From: Bradyrhizobium sp. SSBR45G | GTDB lineage: Bacteria; Pseudomonadota; Alphaproteobacteria; Rhizobiales; Xanthobacteraceae | DNA: 64,000 bases | Assembly: GCF_030159255.1 (NCBI RefSeq) | Contig: NZ_BSCT01000005.1 | Coordinates: 248,001-312,000 of the forward strand | Reading direction: 5' to 3' | Part shown: in pieces, positions 1 to 8,004 of the stretch | Layout of the letters: each line of letters opens with the position of its first letter | How positions within the stretch are numbered: position 1 is the stretch's first letter | Notes under the pieces: generated by a model | Database searches by the model: none | What the model was told of the DNA's origin: nothing | Seen by the model: only the letters and a program-made list of their open reading frames with translations | Made by a program: the position numbers and the translations under genes

Positions 1-510
1 CTGATCGGCATGATCCAGCCTGACGTCACGCATTCCGCCAGCGAGGAGCGCCCGGTGCTGTTCAAGGTCGGCTGCGTCGGCCGTATCACGCAGCTCGCCG
101 AATCCGGAGACGGCCGCTACATCCTCGAGCTGACCGGCGTCTCGCGTTTCAGGGTGGTCGAGGAAATGACGGTGCTGACGGTTTATCGCCAGTGCAAGGT
201 CGACTATTTCCCCTTCATCGACGACTTCACCGCCCGCAAGGGAGAGAGTGCCGTGGACCGCGACGCGCTGCTTGCGGTGCTGACCGATTTCCTCAAGGCC
301 AACAACCTGAAGGTCGACTGGGCAGGGATCGAGGCCGCGCCGAACGAGGCGCTGGTCAACGCGCTCGCGATGATGTCGCCCTACGGTCCCGCGGAAAAGC
401 AGGCGATGCTCGAGGCACCGGACCTGAAGACCCGCGCCGAGATCCTGGTTGCGGTCACCGAGATGGATCTCGCCAAGAAGCGGACCTCGGGCGATCCGCC
501 GCTGCAATAG
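1..510 (+). CDS. Lon substrate-binding (LON N-terminal) domain protein, 5' truncated by window edge
   Basis: The reading frame is open to base 1 and the first in-window Met is at base 10, so the true start lies upstream. The visible 170 residues resemble the N-terminal domain of Lon proteases (PUA-like fold plus helical tail), with a Gly-rich strand region followed by helices. No AAA+ or protease domain follows before the stop, so this is a stand-alone LON-domain protein of roughly 200-220 residues in full, a type common in alphaproteobacteria. Such proteins lack protease activity and their role is poorly defined. It converges on the FTR1 permease; the two stop codons are directly adjacent. 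Confidence 0.85.
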   Translation: MIGMIQPDVTHSASEERPVLFKVGCVGRITQLAESGDGRYILELTGVSRFRVVEEMTVLTVYRQCKVDYFPFIDDFTARKGESAVDRDALLAVLTDFLKANNLKVDWAGIEAAPNEALVNALAMMSPYGPAEKQAMLEAPDLKTRAEILVAVTEMDLAKKRTSGDPPLQ

Positions 511-1341
511 TTACTCCGCGGCGACCGCCCGCGGCGGTGCCGACGTCGTGGTCAGACGCATCAAGGCGATCGTCGCCACGATGACCCCGACATAGACCGC
601 GAGCTGCATGCCGGTCGGCTGATCCGTATAGCCGATCAACGCCTTCAAGGTCCGTCCAGCAAGACCTTTCTCCGGCAGAACCGCACTCGAATCCCACATC
701 ACCTGATCGAACCAGGTCAGCCAGTTGGCGCGGGCGAGGAAGAACACCGCCTGCGCGGCCATTCCTGCCGACAGCAAGGTGATCAGAACGGTCGTGGTCC
801 TGAACAGCGCGCGTGGCGGAATCCGCATCAGGCCGAGATAGGTCGCAAGGCAGACGGCGACCCCGAGCAGCAATCCGAGCACGCCGCCGCCGAGCAGCGC
901 GCGGCCGCCGCCTTCATCCGAGGCCGCGACGCCATAGAGGAACAGCGCCACCTCGCTGCCCTCACGCAGCACCGCGATCGCGATCACCGTTGCCAGCGCC
1001 ACCAGCGGCTTGGCGCCTTCGGCGACCGCCTGGCCCATCGTCCGCAGCTCATTGGCCATCTCGCGGCCGTGCCGGGCCATCCAGACATTGTGCCACGTCA
1101 ACATGATCACGGCGGTCGACAGGATGGCTGCATTGAACACTTCCTGCCCCATGCCTTCGAACAGCTGCGTCAGCGTTCCCGCGAACGCCGCGACGACGCA
1201 CGCGCCGGCGAGGCCGGCAAACAGGCCTGCGCCGATCCAGCGCAGGCGGTGCGGGACCGCGCTGGTGACGGCCAACACGATGCCGACGATCAGGCCGGCT
1301 TCGAACACTTCGCGGAAGACGATGATGAGCGCGGCGAGCAT
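511..1341 (-). CDS. FTR1/EfeU-family high-affinity iron permease
   Basis: A 276-residue polytopic inner-membrane protein with about seven hydrophobic segments. It carries both hallmark REXXE iron-binding motifs of the FTR1/EfeU family: REVFE at residues 10-14 and REGSE at 126-130. The family imports ferric iron, usually with a periplasmic cupredoxin or copper-oxidase partner. It lies 10 bp downstream of a small cupredoxin gene on the same strand, so the two are almost certainly co-transcribed. This resembles the FtrB-FtrC core of Bordetella/Brucella FtrABCD, but no P19-like FtrA or ferredoxin-like FtrD is present next to it. Function by family; high confidence. Confidence 0.93.
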   Translation of the reverse strand: MLAALIIVFREVFEAGLIVGIVLAVTSAVPHRLRWIGAGLFAGLAGACVVAAFAGTLTQLFEGMGQEVFNAAILSTAVIMLTWHNVWMARHGREMANELRTMGQAVAEGAKPLVALATVIAIAVLREGSEVALFLYGVAASDEGGGRALLGGGVLGLLLGVAVCLATYLGLMRIPPRALFRTTTVLITLLSAGMAAQAVFFLARANWLTWFDQVMWDSSAVLPEKGLAGRTLKALIGYTDQPTGMQLAVYVGVIVATIALMRLTTTSAPPRAVAAE

Positions 1342-1351
1342 GGGACTGGAC

Positions 1352-1699
1352 CTATTGAACGTTGACGAAGCCGCGGGCCTTTTCGTTGAAGTCGTTGTAG
1401 AACTCGTAACGACCCGACTTCATGGCCCGGACATTGAGGACGGCCTCGCTGTTGGCCGCGATGACCTTCTCGATCTTCAGCGTCTCGCTCTCGAACTCGA
1501 TCGCCTTGCTCTCCATGTTCTTGACGCGGATGGTCAGCGGCGCATCCGCGGGAACGGTGGGCTCCTTCGGATCGAATTGCCCGTTGGCATAAGTGAGGCA
1601 GATCTCGTTCGGCCCCCCAGCCTGCACCTGCGTCGCGATCAGCAGCATGCCAAGGCTGCCGCCCGCAACGATCATCTTCCGCACCAATTCGACCAACAT
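1352..1699 (-). CDS. Periplasmic cupredoxin-domain protein, iron-permease partner
   Basis: A 115-residue protein with an N-terminal signal peptide (cleavage near residue 28, after VQAGG or just before it) and a cupredoxin-like beta-sandwich body. It matches the EfeO/FtrB cupredoxin type found with FTR1 permeases. It contains no histidine and only one Cys (in EICLTY), so a standard type 1 copper site with two His ligands cannot form; acidic residues may bind iron instead (inference). GAGAGGA lies a suitable distance before the ATG. It is the first gene of a two-gene operon with the permease. Confidence 0.85.
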   Translation of the reverse strand: MLVELVRKMIVAGGSLGMLLIATQVQAGGPNEICLTYANGQFDPKEPTVPADAPLTIRVKNMESKAIEFESETLKIEKVIAANSEAVLNVRAMKSGRYEFYNDFNEKARGFVNVQ

Positions 1700-2067
1700 C
1701 GATCAGTCCTCTCGTATTCAGACAAGCAAATCGGAGACTGGTAGACGACCGACTGGATCGAGATCGACGACGCCATACCCGTTCGCGACGACGAACAGCT
1801 AAGCGGCCCGCCGCCGGGTCTGCAAAGAGACTCCTTCTAAGTTGGAACCATTCTTTGCGAATGTGTCGCGGCAGTGGCGAGCGGTTGGCTGCCGGCAGCC
1901 CTTGGGCATCGTTTCGTTGCGAAGTTCGTCGGCTCGCCATCTCGCCGCCGCGGATTGCGGACTGTGACCGAGACTCGGCCGTTTGATTGCCGGCTGGAAG
2001 CCAACACGCGACGAAACCTTGGCGCGCGCTCCCGGCGGGACTCGTCCCAGCCGAACCCGCAGCGTGG
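1700..2067. other. Intergenic region upstream of the iron-uptake operon
   Basis: No convincing gene on either strand. It should hold the promoter of the cupredoxin-permease operon. The only structure seen is a weak dyad: GCAAAGA at 1822-1828 and TCTTTGC at 1852-1858, enclosing TTCTAAG. This is not a good match to a Fur box or to the Irr iron-control element, although TTCTAA is shared with the latter. Confidence 0.4.
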
Positions 2068-2418
2068 TCAATAGCCAGCAGCAGCGAGGGCGACGACGCC
2101 GGCAAGCATGATCCAGCCGAAATGGCGGGCACGAGTGGCGACTGCGTTTGCCATGGCGGCGGAGGCGAAGACGACGACCGCCGTGATCACCGTCCAGTGC
2201 CGCGCCGGCTCGGATCCCATCCAGGGCGCGGCGATCAGCAGGGCACCGAAGCCGATCCACGCGACGGTCCCGGCCTGCCAGACCAGACGAAGCAGCGTTC
2301 GCAGTCGCTCCGGCGAGATGGTGGCACGTGCAAACACGACGGTCTCGCCGAGCATCCCATGGATCAGCGCGACCGCGATCGACACCAGGCCGGCGGCCTG
2401 CAGCAAGACGTCACGCAT
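2068..2418 (-). CDS. Small four-helix membrane protein, divergent from TetR regulator
   Basis: A 116-residue protein made almost wholly of four hydrophobic segments (about residues 4-23, 40-60, 68-90 and 94-114). No characterised family recognised. The start MRDV at 2418 is preferred over the ATG at 2430 because GGAGG sits five bases before it. The gene is divergent from a TetR-type regulator, and one of two CCATACA-N4-TGTATGG palindromes covers its ribosome binding site. The usual TetR arrangement suggests this gene is the regulator's target, for example a small-molecule response or transport protein; that is inference. Confidence 0.75.
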   Translation of the reverse strand: MRDVLLQAAGLVSIAVALIHGMLGETVVFARATISPERLRTLLRLVWQAGTVAWIGFGALLIAAPWMGSEPARHWTVITAVVVFASAAMANAVATRARHFGWIMLAGVVALAAAGY

Positions 2419-2426
2419 CGCATCCT

Positions 2427-2444
2427 CCATACAGTTATGTATGG
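2427..2444. promoter_or_regulatory. Probable TetR operator, copy 1
   Basis: A perfect inverted repeat, CCATACA-GTTA-TGTATGG, overlapping the Shine-Dalgarno sequence of the minus-strand membrane protein gene. It is repeated 44 bp downstream. Placement between divergent genes, one of them a TetR-family regulator, suggests it is that regulator's operator. Confidence 0.75.
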
Positions 2445-2470
2445 AATATGCGCCCGACGCTGGCGCCCGT

Positions 2471-2488
2471 CAATACAGTTGTGTATGG
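2471..2488. promoter_or_regulatory. Probable TetR operator, copy 2
   Basis: A second copy, reading CAATACA-GTTG-TGTATGG, with one arm mismatch relative to copy 1. It sits 17 bp before the start codon of the TetR-family gene, well placed for autoregulation. Confidence 0.75.
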
Positions 2489-2505
2489 AAAGGCATGGTG
2501 GCGAC

Positions 2506-3048
2506 ATGAGCGAGCAGCTTTCGGCCAAGGACTGGCTGGACCAGGGTCTCAAGGTGCTGGCCGGCCAGGGCTTCACCGCGCTGAAGGCGGAGCCGATGGC
2601 CAGGGCCATGGGCGTGTCGCGGGGCAGCTTCTACTGGCACTTTGCCGACGTCGGCGCGTTTCATGCCGAGCTTCTGAAGCACTGGCGCGAGATTGCGGCC
2701 GAGCAGATCATCACCCGCGTCGAGGCGAGCGCAGGCGCCGAGCCGGCGATCGCCGTGCTGCTGCGCCGCAGCTTCACGGTCAGGGCCGCCCTGGAGCGGG
2801 CCGTTCGCAGCTGGGCCGCAACCGATGCCGCCGCGCAGCAGGCGGTCCAGGCGATCGACAAGCGGCGGCTCGGCTATGTCCAGAGCCTGCTCGCAGCCGA
2901 GGGGCTGGCGCCGGAGATCGCGCAGGCCCGTGCCCAGGTGCTGTACTGGGCGTTTCTCGGCTACGCATTGTCGGGCCGACCGCTGCCGGCCGGCCAGCAG
3001 GACGCCGTGCTCGGCGAGCTGATCCGGATCGCGCTGCTCAAGCCTTGA
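2506..3048 (+). CDS. TetR/AcrR-family transcriptional regulator
   Basis: A 180-residue protein with an N-terminal TetR helix-turn-helix (about residues 10-50, including the typical GVSRGSFYWHFAD segment) and an all-helical C-terminal ligand/dimer domain. The ATG at 2506 starts the HTH domain at the expected distance; the frame stays open further upstream but crosses the operator region, so longer starts are unlikely. It is divergent from a four-helix membrane protein, with two matching palindromic operators between them, so autorepression and repression of the neighbour are likely. Ligand unknown. Confidence 0.92.
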   Translation: MSEQLSAKDWLDQGLKVLAGQGFTALKAEPMARAMGVSRGSFYWHFADVGAFHAELLKHWREIAAEQIITRVEASAGAEPAIAVLLRRSFTVRAALERAVRSWAATDAAAQQAVQAIDKRRLGYVQSLLAAEGLAPEIAQARAQVLYWAFLGYALSGRPLPAGQQDAVLGELIRIALLKP

Positions 3049-3103
3049 ATGAGGACAGCGCCGCCGGCGATGTGGTAGAGAGGCGCCCGCCGGAGACCAT
3101 GCC

Positions 3104-3301
3104 ATGAACGCCCCGCTCGAACGCCCTGCCAATTCCGTCGATCCCAAGCTGCTCGAAATCCTGGTGTGCCCGATGACCAAGGGCTCGCTGGAATATGACG
3201 CCGCCAGGCAGGAGCTGGTCTCGCGCTCGGCCAAGCTGGCTTATCCGATCCGCGACGGCATTCCGATCATGCTGCCCGAGGAAGCGCGGAAGATCGACTG
3301 A
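3104..3301 (+). CDS. Trm112-family small zinc-ribbon-like protein
   Basis: A 65-residue protein of the Trm112/UPF0434 family: it shows [12 protein letters not shown] near residue 18, a central strand region and the conserved C-terminal [15 protein letters not shown] segment. In eukaryotes and archaea Trm112 activates several methyltransferases; the bacterial role is less clear. As is usual for proteobacterial members, only one Cys of the zinc site remains (CPM). Three bases separate its stop from the next gene's ATG, so the two are co-transcribed. Confidence 0.9.
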   Translation: MNAPLERPANSVDPKLLEILVCPMTKGSLEYDAARQELVSRSAKLAYPIRDGIPIMLPEEARKID

Positions 3302-3304
3302 GCG

Positions 3305-4228
3305 ATGCGGGCCGTCGTCATCTGCTGCACGCTCGCGCTGGCCCTGCTCCCGCGGCTGGCCTCGGCCGAGGAGAGCGCCCTCCGCGTCGGCGCGATCGAC
3401 GCCATCCTGACGACGCCGCCGGGCATCGAGCGGCCGCCGGTCGCGCTCCTCATCGCCGGGTCGGGGTCGACGGACCGGGACGGCAATGGGCCGCAGCTCA
3501 AGCCGGCGACCCTGAAGAAGCTCGCCGAGCAGCTCGCCGCCCGCGGCATCGCCAGCCTGCGCTATGACAAGCGAGGCGCGCGCGGCTGGAAGGCGGAGTT
3601 CGGCCGCCCCGAGGACTTCCGCTTCAAGGACTATGTCGACGACGCCGCATCCCTCGTCGACTCCCTGCGCGGCAAGTTCGCCCGCATCGTCCTGGTCGGC
3701 CACAGCGAGGGCGGCCTCGTCGCCATCCTCACCGCCCGCCGCACCCCGGTCGACCGCCTCGTCCTGCTCGCGGCGTCGGCGCGGCGGCAGGGCGACCTGC
3801 TCAAGACGCAGCTCGAGAAGAAGCTGCCGGCGGCCGCGATGGGGCCGGTCGCCAAGGCGATCGATGCCATCATGGCCGGGCAGGTGGTCGACCCGCCGCC
3901 GCCCGAGTTGCCGATCGCGCCGATCATGCAGCCCGGCATCGGCTCCGCCTTCGCCGAAGATCCGATCGATCCGCTGAAGCAGATCGTCATTCCGATCCTT
4001 CTCGTCGGCGGCGCCAAGGACTCGCAGATCGCCCGCCTCGACATGGTCGCGCTCGCCGCCGCAGCTCCAGCCGCCAAGTCGCTGTGGCTGCCGGAGATGA
4101 ACCACGTGCTGGTCGACGTCGCCAATGAGGACGAGAACCTGTCGTCCTACAACGACCCCGACCGGCCGCTCGATCCGGACATGGTCGACGCCGTCGCCGG
4201 CTTCATCGCGGCCGCCGGCCCGCGCTGA
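3305..4228 (+). CDS. Exported alpha/beta hydrolase
   Basis: A 307-residue protein with a signal peptide (cleavage after LASA, about residue 21) and a single alpha/beta hydrolase domain. The nucleophile elbow is GHSEGG at residues 132-137 (Ser134); an oxyanion-region motif AGSGSTDRDG lies near 51-60, and a C-terminal His in EMNHVLVDV completes a plausible triad. It resembles the serine aminopeptidase/acyl hydrolase group of secreted hydrolases. The ATG follows the Trm112 stop by three bases. Substrate unknown. Confidence 0.85.
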   Translation: MRAVVICCTLALALLPRLASAEESALRVGAIDAILTTPPGIERPPVALLIAGSGSTDRDGNGPQLKPATLKKLAEQLAARGIASLRYDKRGARGWKAEFGRPEDFRFKDYVDDAASLVDSLRGKFARIVLVGHSEGGLVAILTARRTPVDRLVLLAASARRQGDLLKTQLEKKLPAAAMGPVAKAIDAIMAGQVVDPPPPELPIAPIMQPGIGSAFAEDPIDPLKQIVIPILLVGGAKDSQIARLDMVALAAAAPAAKSLWLPEMNHVLVDVANEDENLSSYNDPDRPLDPDMVDAVAGFIAAAGPR

Positions 4229-4242
4229 ACTCTCTGTTTGAG

Positions 4243-5463
4243 CTACAGCGCCTCGCCCTTGAGCAGCCGCGGCATCTCGCCTGTGAGGCCCGCGGCCTGC
4301 TTGATGAACAGCTCCTTCAAGGGCGGCGCGCGATCGACGAGGCCGAGGCCGATGTCGCGCACGGTCCGCAGCAGGGGCGACTTGTTCGAGAACAGGAAAT
4401 TCAGCGAGTTGGTGGCAACGCCCATCGCCATCGTGTCGAACCGCCGCCAGCGCTGATAGCTCTCGAGCACGTCGACCTGGCCCGGATCGATTCCCATCCG
4501 GGCCGCGTCGACCACCACCTGGGCCAGCGCCGCGACATCCTTCAGCCCCATGTTGAGTCCCTGCCCCGCAATCGGATGGATCACATGCGCGGCGTCGCCG
4601 ACCAGCGCCAGCCGCGGCGCGATGAACGAGCGCGCGACGAAATAGGACAGCGGAAACGCCCTGGGCTGGTCGAGCACTTTCAGCTCGCCGAGATGCAGGC
4701 CGGCGCGCGTCTCCAGCTCGGCGAGGAATTCGTCCGGACTGAGCGCCACCAGCCGCTGCGCTTCCTTGCGCCGCTCGGTCCACACCAGCGACGACCGCTT
4801 GCCGGTCAGCGGCAGGATCGCGAACGGACCGGGGGGCAGGAAATGCTCCTCGGCGCGGCCGCCATGGTCGCGCTCGTGACCGACGGTCACCACGATGCCG
4901 GACTGGTCGTAATCCCAGCCATGGGTCTGGATGCCGGCCCGCTCGCGCAGCTTCGAGCGCGCCCCATCGGCCGCGACCAGCAGGCTCGCTTCGCATTGGC
5001 TGCCATCGCCGAGCGTCACCACGACGCTGTCGCCGCGCGTCGCAAAGCCGGTCACCGCGGTCGCCTTGAGCTCGACGCCGGCGGCCTCGGCATGCCGCAC
5101 CAGCGCGTCGATCAGCAGCCGGTTCTCGACCATGTGCGCGAACGGCTCACCCGCCTCGACCTGGCCGGCGAATGTCAGAAAGGTCGGCCGCGTCGCATCC
5201 TCGATCTTGGAATCGGTGATGACCATGTCGAGGATCGGCTGCGCCTCCGGCGCGACGTCGGTCCAGACGCCGATCGTGTCGAACAGCTTGCGGCAGGCGG
5301 CGACGATGGCGCTCGCACGGGGATCACGGCTCGGCCGATTGGCCAGCGCCGGATCGGCCACGATCACCGGGACGTCGGGACCGAGCCCTTGCCGCAGCGC
5401 CAGGGCCAGCGCCAGGCCGGCGAAGGCCCCGCCACAAATGACAATGCTTCGCTGTGTCGTCAT
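4243..5463 (-). CDS. UbiH/UbiF/COQ6-family FAD-dependent hydroxylase (ubiquinone biosynthesis)
   Basis: A 406-residue flavoprotein monooxygenase. The Rossmann FAD motif is ICGGAFAGLALAL at residues 9-21, a DG motif (ADGARS) is at 165-170, and the second FAD motif GDAAHVIHPIAGQGLNMGL is at 289-307; the last is typical of the UbiH/UbiF/COQ6 family. These enzymes hydroxylate the ring of ubiquinone precursors at the inner membrane. Which ring position it uses cannot be told from sequence alone, since alphaproteobacterial members such as UbiL have broad regioselectivity. Divergent from tesB. Confidence 0.92.
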   Translation of the reverse strand: MTTQRSIVICGGAFAGLALALALRQGLGPDVPVIVADPALANRPSRDPRASAIVAACRKLFDTIGVWTDVAPEAQPILDMVITDSKIEDATRPTFLTFAGQVEAGEPFAHMVENRLLIDALVRHAEAAGVELKATAVTGFATRGDSVVVTLGDGSQCEASLLVAADGARSKLRERAGIQTHGWDYDQSGIVVTVGHERDHGGRAEEHFLPPGPFAILPLTGKRSSLVWTERRKEAQRLVALSPDEFLAELETRAGLHLGELKVLDQPRAFPLSYFVARSFIAPRLALVGDAAHVIHPIAGQGLNMGLKDVAALAQVVVDAARMGIDPGQVDVLESYQRWRRFDTMAMGVATNSLNFLFSNKSPLLRTVRDIGLGLVDRAPPLKELFIKQAAGLTGEMPRLLKGEAL

Positions 5464-5618
5464 GCCACTCTGCTCACGGTTACTCTTGCGGGTCGAGTAT
5501 AGCTGGGCGAAACAGGAGCGTGAAACAAGGTCTGCCCTCCAAGACCGTCATTTCCGGATGCCTGATCCGGCCGGAACGGGACCGGAGCGGACTTCCGAGC
5601 CAGCGAAAGCACGACGCC

Positions 5619-6494
5619 ATGTCCAAGGGACTGATCGACCTGATCTCGATCCTCGACCTCGAGCCCATCGAGGTGAACCTGTTCCGCGGCAACAGCCCGA
5701 AGACCAGCTGGCAGCGCGTGTTCGGCGGCCAGGTGATCGGCCAGGCTATGATGGCGGCCTGCCGCACCGTCGAGGGCCGGCGGCCGCACTCGCTGCATTG
5801 CTATTTCATCCTGCCCGGCGATCCGCAGGTGCCGATCATCTACCAGGTCGAGCGTCTGCGCGACGGCAAGAGCTATGCGACCCGGCGCGTCACCGCGATC
5901 CAGCACGGCAACGCGATCTTCTCCATCATGGTATCGTTCCACAGCGACGAGGAGAGCGCGTTCAACCATCAGGACAAGATGCCTGACGTGCCGCCGCCGG
6001 AGAAGCTGACCGCGGAGGAGATCTCCAAGCAGCCGATGTTTCAGGAGGTCTTCCAGCGGATGCCGGATTTCATCCGCCGCTATTACGAATCCGACCGGCC
6101 GATCGAGCTGCGCCCGGTCGAGCTCAGCCGCTATTTCGGCCAGAAGATCGATGACGGGCGCATTCACGTCTGGATCAGGACGGCGGCGAAGCTGCCGGAC
6201 GATCCGGCGCTGCATTTGTGCGCATTAGCCTACGCGTCGGATTTCTCGCTGCTCGATGCGGTCATGGCCCGCTACGGCCGCACGCTGTTCGACAAGCGCA
6301 TGATGCCGGCCTCGCTCGACCACGCGATGTGGTTTCACCGGCCGTTCCGCGCCGATGAATGGCTGCTTTATGCGCAGGATTCGCCGAGCGCGCAGGGCGG
6401 CCGCGGGCTGACCCGCGGCTCGATCTTCAAGCCCGACGGCACGCTGGTCGCCTCGGTCGCCCAGGAGGGCTCGATCCGCGAGCGCCGGGCGTAG
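5619..6494 (+). CDS. tesB: Acyl-CoA thioesterase II
   Basis: A 291-residue double-hotdog thioesterase, the normal TesB length. It has the N-terminal RVFGGQVIGQA motif and HSLHCYFILPGDP, and in the second hotdog the Asp of ASDFSLLDA and the Thr/Gln of GLTRGS and QEGSIR, which match the Asp-Thr-Gln active site of E. coli TesB. It hydrolyses acyl-CoA to fatty acid and CoA in the cytoplasm. The frame is open upstream to 5454, but the Met at 5619 begins the conserved domain. It converges on the GYF-domain gene, stops five bases apart. Confidence 0.93.
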   Translation: MSKGLIDLISILDLEPIEVNLFRGNSPKTSWQRVFGGQVIGQAMMAACRTVEGRRPHSLHCYFILPGDPQVPIIYQVERLRDGKSYATRRVTAIQHGNAIFSIMVSFHSDEESAFNHQDKMPDVPPPEKLTAEEISKQPMFQEVFQRMPDFIRRYYESDRPIELRPVELSRYFGQKIDDGRIHVWIRTAAKLPDDPALHLCALAYASDFSLLDAVMARYGRTLFDKRMMPASLDHAMWFHRPFRADEWLLYAQDSPSAQGGRGLTRGSIFKPDGTLVASVAQEGSIRERRA

Positions 6495-6499
6495 CCGCG

Positions 6500-7375
6500 T
6501 CAGACCGGCTGCGATCCGCGCGGCACCAGCGCGAATTGCGAGACGTACCAGGCGCTGTACCAGCGCAGCAGCCACGGGATCGGAATGATCACCGAGCAGC
6601 CGAGCACGAACACAAGGGTGCGCCACAGCACCTGCAGGCCGGTGCCGTTGAACACCACTTCGCGCCGCGTGCCCTGGATGTTGCGGCAGATCCAGCGCAT
6701 CCAGGCGGTCGCCACCCAGGCCCAGCCGATGATGGTGACGCCCGACACGATCAGCAGCAGGTACCAGCCGAAATAGACGATGGGGCTGCCTTCGAAACGG
6801 ATCGGCAGCGGCTCGCCATTGGATGCGATCCGGCTCATCACCCAGCGCATGATCATCCAGCCCAGGAAAGCCTGAGCAATGATGGCGGCGAGCTTGATGA
6901 TCGCCTGGTCGCTCATGCCGACATAGGTCAGCACGCCCATGCCGACGAAGACGTACCAGATGTCCAGCGGCTGGCCGATGAAGCTGAGGTTGGGCCGGCC
7001 GGGCACCCTGATCCGCTCGATCACGTAGCGGTAGAGATAGACAGCGGTCCACGGCGCGATCACGATCAGGAACTGGCCGAGGACATAAAGCAGAGTCCAG
7101 CCGAGATAGGACCAGGTGTCGAGCTTGGCCGAGAGCGGTCCGGTAGCGGCCGAGCCGCCGCCGTCGAACGCGGGCGGGCCGCCGGGGGAGATGCTCGGCA
7201 CGCCGGACATCAGCCCAGGAATGCGTCCGGCCTTCTCCCAGCCGGCCATGCCGTCGCTCCACAGCAGCGTCTCCGCGGAGACCACGCCCCTGGCAATCAG
7301 GTCGCGCAGATCGTCTTCCGACACGGGCCCCTGTTGCTGACCTTGGGCTGCGTAATACCAGGAACGAATCGACAT
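6500..7375 (-). CDS. GYF-domain multi-pass membrane protein
   Basis: A 291-residue protein. Residues 5-52 form a GYF_2-type domain (WYYAAQGQQQGPVSEDDL and later LLWSDGMAGW), followed by a Gly/Pro-rich linker, then about six hydrophobic segments from residue 85 to 280. The membrane part resembles DUF898/DUF4339-associated proteins. GYF domains bind proline-rich peptides in eukaryotes; the bacterial role is unknown. It is divergent from the first glnK, with about 200 bp between the two starts. Confidence 0.8.
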   Translation of the reverse strand: MSIRSWYYAAQGQQQGPVSEDDLRDLIARGVVSAETLLWSDGMAGWEKAGRIPGLMSGVPSISPGGPPAFDGGGSAATGPLSAKLDTWSYLGWTLLYVLGQFLIVIAPWTAVYLYRYVIERIRVPGRPNLSFIGQPLDIWYVFVGMGVLTYVGMSDQAIIKLAAIIAQAFLGWMIMRWVMSRIASNGEPLPIRFEGSPIVYFGWYLLLIVSGVTIIGWAWVATAWMRWICRNIQGTRREVVFNGTGLQVLWRTLVFVLGCSVIIPIPWLLRWYSAWYVSQFALVPRGSQPV

Positions 7376-7509
7376 GGGATGTCCTTGAATGAAGGAGGCA
7401 GGAAAACGTCTTCCATCTGTCGGGCGATGTCGCGTTGCGTTCAGTGATATCGGTCACTCCGTGACGTTTTCGCTTAACGCTGCGCTGATTTTGTGCCATT
7501 TGCCTATGA

Positions 7510-7920
<411 letters not shown>

Positions 7921-8004
7921 ACAAGAGCGATCGCCGGACGTCCGCCGCAACGGCGCGGCCGGACCAAAATTCCTGATCTGAACTGACATGCCGGGGGGAC
8001 TGTC

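Noticed and set aside
1822..1858. Irr or Fur box before the iron operon
   Set aside because: TTCTAAG and the GCAAAGA/TCTTTGC dyad are too weak a match to either consensus to annotate as a site.
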